DNA of 24,428 nt from Paramacrobiotus richtersi (Eukaryota; Tardigrada; Eutardigrada; Parachela; Macrobiotidae). The translations under genes were made by a program, and so were the position numbers. A model generated the notes under the pieces. That model saw nothing but the letters and a program-made list of their open reading frames with translations, ran no database searches and had not been told where the DNA came from. Of this stretch, positions 19,513-24,428 are shown piece after piece. The stretch is taken from assembly GCA_034698045.1 (NCBI GenBank), contig JAQGAU010000743.1, positions 1 to 24,428 of the forward strand. Reading direction: 5' to 3'. Position 1 is the first letter of the stretch. Each line of letters opens with the position of its first letter.

Positions 19513-20397
19513 CTTTTCGTGCAGCCTGACGAAAACCCCAGCAGCCACGCAAACGAAAATCCCATTACGTGTCGTAATGACAAGAGCGGGCCACTTTATT
19601 CGTCCCTCCACGGCGTAGTGCTCTCCAATTTCATGAACAAATAGTAGGGACCAGATAATGTACTGCGACACGTAAAGAATGTTGAACATTGAGAACTGCT
19701 GGTCAAACCATGCTACGTATGTGAGAAAATTTCTGTATTTCCTCAGAGATGTAGACTGTTCTTCAGAACCGCTCGGTGATGTAGAAAAGTCCTCACGAAG
19801 TGTAAGAACTGACTCTGATAGTAAAATCGTTGTGAACCATATTAAGCTCTCAAGGATCATTTTCTCGGTGACACTAAGACGCCAATACATAAAATAAAGT
19901 GCGACAAAGACATGGCAACTTCTTCTATCACACAGCTGACTCTGATTGAAATATTCCGGAAGATCAGTGAAAATTGTGATTACGGTCGTATAAATCATAT
20001 TCAGCAGTAACCAGGTTGCGGCCATAACAGTCAGATTGTGCTTTTGCATCGCGATAAGGCAGATACTGAGTGCATTGTCCAGTGCAGCAACTACGTTAAG
20101 GACGTTTTTCCTGATCAGTCAGCCAGTGAAAACCGCAAAACTGATAACCAGAGGATCCGATAATTGGGATACATTCAGCAGAATACCGATAAAGCTTTGA
20201 AACCTATAATAACCGTACTGGTCGTAAGCCCCGTATACCTGGGCTGCGACTATTGCTAAAGCTTGCATGAGGCCGAAGCAGTTGGCCATTCTCGAAACTG
20301 ACAGCGAAGCAGGATAAAGTTGTCCAGGAAATACACCAAATCCGGTAATCCAAAGAACCGTAAACGATACTCTGTACATCGCTGCAATGAATGCCAT
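19513..20397 (-). pseudogene. Chemoreceptor-like copy B, exon 1 (one nonsense codon)
   Basis: Starts MAFIAAMYRVSF at 20397 (an alternative ATG lies at 20403) and ends VRLHEK before the donor GTAGGA. It has 295 codons like copy C. The codon at 20119-20121 is TGA where copies A and C have TGG (ACT GGC TGA against TGG in the others), that is codon 93. All other codons are open and in frame on both sides of it. With only one lesion the copy looks newly dead, a null allele in this individual, or a sequence error. Hydrophobic segments match copy A. Confidence 0.7.
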
Positions 20398-20604
20398 TTG
20401 CAACCCTTGATATATTTCCGTTTCTAACCGAATACTGAGCGAGTCTGGACAACTGTTTAGAACATCGATTAGAACAGCAAAGAATTTAGCACGAATTTGT
20501 ACAGAACTGATTGCGCGGGAAAAAGAAATGAGTTATTCCAGGTAAGGGGATCCGCGGAAGAGCCTTTACAGGTAGAGTAACACATCAACAACAGATCTGT
20601 CACT

Positions 20605-20690
20605 TTGCGCTGCCAGTCAGGTGTGTAACTTGAGGCTAGGCGACAATTTGGCCCATAAGAATGTATGGAACCATGAGTGTCACTATCGGA
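20605..20690 (-). promoter_or_regulatory. Conserved upstream block of receptor copy B
   Basis: On the plus strand it reads CAGTCAGGTGTGTAACTTGA, then GGCGACAATTTGGCCCATAA, and matches the blocks upstream of copies A and C. It lies about 210 bp before the start codon. Confidence 0.3.
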
Positions 20691-20849
20691 TCTGGCACTT
20701 TCGATGGCCTTTCACAGCTTCGCTTTGCGTCAGTTTGTGATGGGTCTCCATAGCCCAGGCTTACAGGGCATTATGACAGTGAAAAACGAAACCGAGATCG
20801 ATGTATTTTTACATGCCTTCGCCAATGAAACAGCGGACTAGGATTCAAT

Positions 20850-20990
20850 TTTCTAAACAAATTCACAAACTTCTACAGTTACTAGAAGTACTCATTTAGA
20901 CAGACTCATTTACAAGGCCGTCATAAATTTGTTATCTGTAGCCTTTCTGGCTTAGCGAACGATTTCAGGTTGTTCGGCTTGAAAAGTGGT
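20850..20990 (-). pseudogene. Decayed counterpart of the 16051-16281 block
   Basis: It aligns with the exon-like block upstream of copy A over the CCAGAAA..GCT..AAATTTAT segment and the CTTCTAGTA end. Its frame is broken by TAA and TGA codons and by small insertions and deletions near 20895-20920. It lies between exon 2 of copy C and exon 1 of copy B. Confidence 0.4.
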
Positions 20991-21495
20991 TTCTGCAGCG
21001 GCACTTCGGTGTTTTAAAGTACCACAACGGACCATGTCTAATGTCAAGGGTTTTTGCGCATCGATGTTGCATTTTTTCGGTACGTTCAAAATGGTACGAT
21101 ACATTTATTTCAAGGTACTTTGGTTAGACAAGAGTCACAAGACAGTCCAAAAATTATGTGACGTTATCAACTAAATCTGTGCCTAAGTAACTGTCACCTT
21201 ATAGCAAGTCGCGGCATCATGAATGAATCGAAGTTTATTGTCCAGGAAAAGGCCAGTAATGCACAGTACTACTGTAGTACGTGACTGTACGTCGAACTAA
21301 CTAGTACAACACGATGATTCTTTGGACGGTGCGACCGTCGCAGAAAAGAAAGATACGGTTGCTAGCAGAACGCACTGAACGCAGAACACACTCTCTCAAA
21401 CTACTGTAATAAGAAAGTTAGCAAGTGTGCTGTGGAAACCTTTGGCCGTTCCGTTGCAGACGTCACACCGTAACCTGCCCTAACTGCATCTGATG
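20991..21495. other. Gene-free spacer between receptor copies C and B
   Basis: No gene is supported. AATAAA on the minus strand near 21233-21238 could be the polyadenylation signal of copy C, about 260 bp after its stop. The part from about 21365 resembles the 3' flank of copy A. Confidence 0.35.
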
Positions 21496-21657
21496 TTAAA
21501 GACTCCGAAGGTCACCAGCGGAAGTACTGGCATAGAAAACGCCGGAGCCGTTCATAGCTTTTGCGAGAGTATCAATAAGCCAATCGGCATGGGGCATTTG
21601 TCCTGCATGTCCTAGCTCAGCGAACACAATTACGTGGGTGAAGACAAATCCAGCCAC
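21496..21657 (-). CDS. Chemoreceptor-like copy C, exon 2
   Basis: The acceptor CAG at 21658-21660 is followed by VAGFVFTHVIVFAELGHAGQ and 53 codons, ending TAA at 21496. Phase 0 to exon 1. It aligns with exon 2 of A and B; conserved positions include AELGH, MPH/Q, W, NES/NGS and F-AS. Confidence 0.65.
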   Translation of the reverse strand: MAGFVFTHVIVFAELGHAGQMPHADWLIDTLAKAMNGSGVFYASTSAGDLRSL

Positions 21658-22151
21658 CTGTCAAATAGCAAGTTCTGCACACAGACTGACTCAGTACATA
21701 CATACAGAGATAAATAACTAAAGCATCTTACAATTAAAGGTGTGGAAATTAAAACTGGCTAGGAAATAGTCAAAACTGGGCCGTAATTATTACGGCCTAG
21801 TTCAACGGTATGGCTCCTCAAAAAATTAGCATGCGCCAAAAGAAACAGTACGAAACTAAAATATATACAATTGTTTTCAGTTTTTAATTTCTACTTCCTT
21901 TATGCTGTCGATATTACCGCCAAAAAGGACTCTCGCGAAAGTGTGAGACCTCCAACAGAGATTCCAGTGCAGCTTATGTTCGCTTCTTCCTTTACGATTT
22001 TGCATTTTTCTAATTCGTTTTGGAATACGCCCGGTCTCAGAACAGCGGACCAATCACGAATCTGTTAAATAGTCTAATTTCAGCACTTCACAAAGTATAT
22101 CATGAATTATTAATGTACTGTCGGAAAATGGTAATGATTCGGGCATCCTAC
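21658..22151 (-). other. Intron of chemoreceptor-like copy C with conserved block
   Basis: 494 bp, with GTAGGA donor and CAG acceptor. It contains the conserved intron block at about 21908-22062 shared with copies A and B (GACTCTCGCGAAAG, GAGACCTCCAACAGAGATTC, GGTCTCAGAAC..GGACCAA). Confidence 0.5.
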
Positions 22152-23036
22152 CCTTTCGTGCAACCTCACAAAAATCACAGCAGTGACTGAAAGGAAAATC
22201 ACGTAACGTCCCGCAATGAAAAGAGCTGACCATTTTATCCGTCGCTCCATGGCATAGTACTCTCCGATTTCATGTGCATATAACAGGGTCCAGATAACAT
22301 ACTGGGATACGTAAACAAAATTGAACAAAGAGAACTGCTGGTCAAACTCTGTTACGTATTTGAGCAAAGCCTGGTGTTTCCTAAGAAAATGTACTTGTTC
22401 TTCGGAACAGCTCGGAGATGTAGAAAAGCTCTCACGAAGTGTAAGAGTTAACTCAGATAGCAAAATCGTTGTAAACCATATTAAGCTCTGAAGGAGAAGT
22501 TTCCAAATAGTGCCAAGTCGCCAGTACAGATAATAAAGTGCGAAACAGACATAGCAACTCATTCCAGGACATTGTCGACACTGATTAATATAATCCGGAA
22601 GATCATTATAAGTGATGATAACGGTGGTAAAGCATGTGTTTAGCAATAACCAGATCGTGATTAAAACAGTCATATTGTATTTCTGTCTTGCAGTAAGGTA
22701 GGTATTGAATGTCCTGTCAAGTGCAGCAAATGAGTTATTGGCGTTTGTGCTGATCAGCCATCCAGTCAAGACCGTGCAGCTGATAACCAAGGGGTCCAGT
22801 AATTGGCCTAAACTCCGCAAAATACCACTAAAACTTTTAAGTGGGTCATACCCGAGCTGGTCATAAGACCCGTATACCTGGCTGGCGATTATTGCCAAAG
22901 CCTGCATGAGGCCGAAGCAATTGGCTACTCTCAAAACTGTCAGCGGAACAGGACACAGTTGTCCAGGAAAAGCACTGAATCCCATAATCCATAGAACCGT
23001 AAACCACATTCTGTACATTGATGCAATGAATGCCAT
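22152..23036 (-). CDS. Chemoreceptor-like copy C, exon 1 (intact)
   Basis: Open for 295 codons from MAFIASMYRMWF to VRLHER; with exon 2 the protein is 348 residues. Hydrophobic stretches correspond to copy A: WFTVLWIMGFSAFPG, GLMQALAIIASQVYG, LVISCTVLTGW, LITIWLLLNTCFTTVIITY, LQSLIWFTTILLSEL, LFNFVYVSQYVIWTL, and AGRYVIFLSVTAVIFVRL. An extracellular-type loop carries clustered cysteines (QCRQCPGMSCYVC), two more than in A and B. The pattern resembles the gustatory receptor superfamily; ligand unknown. A (346 aa) and C are the apparently working copies, B being interrupted. Confidence 0.65.
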
Positions 23037-23264
23037 TACTTAAACTATTATTACTTCACAAGAGCAGACTTCGAGTGTGTCCGAAATCATGCAACATTGG
23101 ACATGCTTTGTATCTAACCGAATCCTGAACGATTTACAGTATCTGAGATTGCCAATAAATCTTTTACCACAAACTTGCATCGAATTATTTTTGGGGAAAG
23201 AGGATGAAGTTTTTCATGATACGGCGTCCAGCGAACGAGCCTGTATAGTAACACCGAAAACGGG

Positions 23265-23360
23265 CGGCTCAATCTGCGCAGCTGTGCAGATTCGTTAGGT
23301 GGTTGTGTAAATTCCGGTGTGGGTGACAATTTGGCATATAACAATGCATCGAACCGTGGT
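23265..23360 (-). promoter_or_regulatory. Conserved upstream block of receptor copy C
   Basis: On the plus strand GTTAGGTGGTTGTGTAAATT, then GGGTGACAATTTGGCATATA, about 240 bp before the start codon. It matches the blocks upstream of copies A and B. Confidence 0.35.
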
Positions 23361-23479
23361 GTCAGCAGCCACAGTTGACAGCCTTGTATCCTTAGACCTA
23401 CAGGGTATGTGACAGTGAAAAACGAAACTAATTGTACTTTTACATGCCTGCTCCAATAGAACAGCCGCGTACGTACTGC

Positions 23480-23620
23480 GTATGCAGTTTTGAACAAGTT
23501 AACAAGTTTCTAAAATTAATACAAATTCAGTGGCAGACTCGCTTACAAGTAAACATTTCAACATGAATTTAAAACCTGCAGCTTTTCTGGCCCAGCATGC
23601 GCCATATAAACCGTAGAACG
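23480..23620 (-). other. Counterpart of the 16051-16281 exon-like block upstream of copy C
   Basis: The segment starting GCATGCTGGGCCAGAAAAGC on the minus strand matches the exon-like block upstream of copy A. Its last 34 codons or so stay open and end at the same TGT-TAA, but the middle sequence has diverged. The far upstream part of the block is not recognisable. Confidence 0.3.
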
Positions 23621-23711
23621 TTCGTTAATCTAAAAAATGCAGGTTAACTGTACTATAGTCGCGAAATACTCTTTGAAAGGATGACGACAATGGCGAAAAG
23701 ACTGCTGTAGC

Positions 23712-24041
23712 GAGGTGTGGACCGCTGATTTGAGGCGGGATGTTCACGCCATTGGAAATTTTATTAAGCTACTTCTGCAGAACGAGGAAGGCGGAAGACT
23801 GCTGCCATGGACGGGTAATATTGGACATGAGCGGAAATTAATCAGAGATCTAAACGGCGATGAAAAGTTTGTGCTTGAATGTCCTGCTTCTCACCCGCTG
23901 CACGGATACAGCTGCCACTGTCTCGGCATCGAGTTTCCTTACGTCAACCATACCTTACTATGGGAAACGCTCCCTGTGTCTTCTTTTTATCATTTGCTGT
24001 CATGTTCATTTTTATCATTTTCATCTTGTATTGTACTCTGA
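23712..24041 (+). CDS. Possible unassigned exon, unknown protein
   Basis: An open frame of about 109 codons follows a GCTGTAG acceptor-like site at 23704-23710. It looks protein-like, with charged segments (LRRDVHAIGNF, GHERKLIRDLNGDEKF) and clustered cysteines (ECPASHP, YSCHCLGIEF), then loses that character near 23950. From about 23965 another plus frame holds a strong hydrophobic run (FFLSFAVMFIFIIFILYCTL) followed by further codons to about 24157. The two could belong to one membrane-anchored protein separated by a frameshift or small intron. No family was recognised and no paralogue is present in the window. A chance ORF is possible. Confidence 0.25.
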   Translation, partial: EVWTADLRRDVHAIGNFIKLLLQNEEGGRLLPWTGNIGHERKLIRDLNGDEKFVLECPASHPLHGYSCHCLGIEFPYVNHTLLWETLPVSSFYHLLSCSFLSFSSCIVL

Positions 24042-24283
24042 TCAAGTTAAATAACTTCCTGTCTCATGCTTACTGCATGTCATGCACACATGCATGTCAG
24101 CTGCTGGACGGAATAGGTCAGAGGAATACAGTTGTTGCCGTTGCTGGTCTTTTATAGCTGCAGTACTCCATACAATGATTTACGCGCAATGACCGACATT
24201 TCCCTGGTCCAGTATTTACGTTACACAACCAATTGTCCCCATATCGCTAGCCTCGTTTATTGTATAGGAAAAGTCCAGTTATC

Positions 24284-24428
24284 TAGTACTAGTTCCTATT
24301 ACGGAACTCCGTCCCGTGACCACGAGATCTCCCAAACGAAACAAGCTCCGCTCGAACAAATTATTGCATCAGGTAGAGCATGTGTCAAAACGGTTGCACA
24401 TGCTATTTGATTTTGAAGGAAATCAACC
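24284..24428 (+). repeat. Dispersed repeat, copy 2 (cut by window end)
   Basis: Matches the repeat at 16846-16991 in the same orientation, from CTAGTTCCTATTACGGAACT to TTTGATTTTGAAGGAAA, and runs off the window edge. So the full repeat may be longer than the shared 140 bp. Confidence 0.5.

Overview
The window looks like nuclear DNA of an invertebrate animal. Genes are split by introns with GT..AG borders, products are secreted or multi-pass membrane proteins of animal type, intergenic DNA is long and AT-leaning, and there is an intact animal-type non-LTR retrotransposon. An ecdysozoan (tardigrade or arthropod) would fit, but nothing here proves the phylum. No bacterial operon, tRNA, rRNA or CRISPR was seen.

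Left third (1-8900, plus strand): a tandem array of a small secreted leucine-rich-repeat (LRR) family. Each unit has a conserved 5' flank, a 58-bp signal-peptide exon ending in G|GTAAG, one intron, and one long exon ending in a C-terminal LRR cap and a Cys-rich tail. Copy 1 is only its last 24 codons at the window edge. Copy 2 is a pseudogene. Copy 3 has lost the cap and tail. Copy 4 is intact (341 aa). A fifth 5' flank near 8240-8890 has no gene behind it. A palindromic pair of GATA-type motifs is kept upstream of copies 2, 3 and 4.

Centre (about 9900-13100, plus strand): one uninterrupted 958-codon ORF of a non-LTR retrotransposon. It has an N-terminal zinc finger, a reverse transcriptase, a CCHC knuckle and a PD-D restriction-like endonuclease. 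It lies between the two gene arrays.

Right half (13950-23650, minus strand): three tandem copies of a multi-pass membrane protein resembling the insect gustatory/odorant receptor superfamily. Each has a roughly 880-bp exon and a 53-56 codon second exon joined by a phase-0 intron. The middle copy has an in-frame stop and an intron enlarged by about 2.3 kb of foreign sequence. A further hydrophobic exon-like block lies between copies and is decayed in two of three places. Conserved blocks also occur in the introns and upstream flanks.

The theme is birth-and-death evolution of two unrelated lineage-type families, one secreted LRR and one chemoreceptor-like, in opposite orientations with a retrotransposon between them. 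Functions beyond fold and family are inference.
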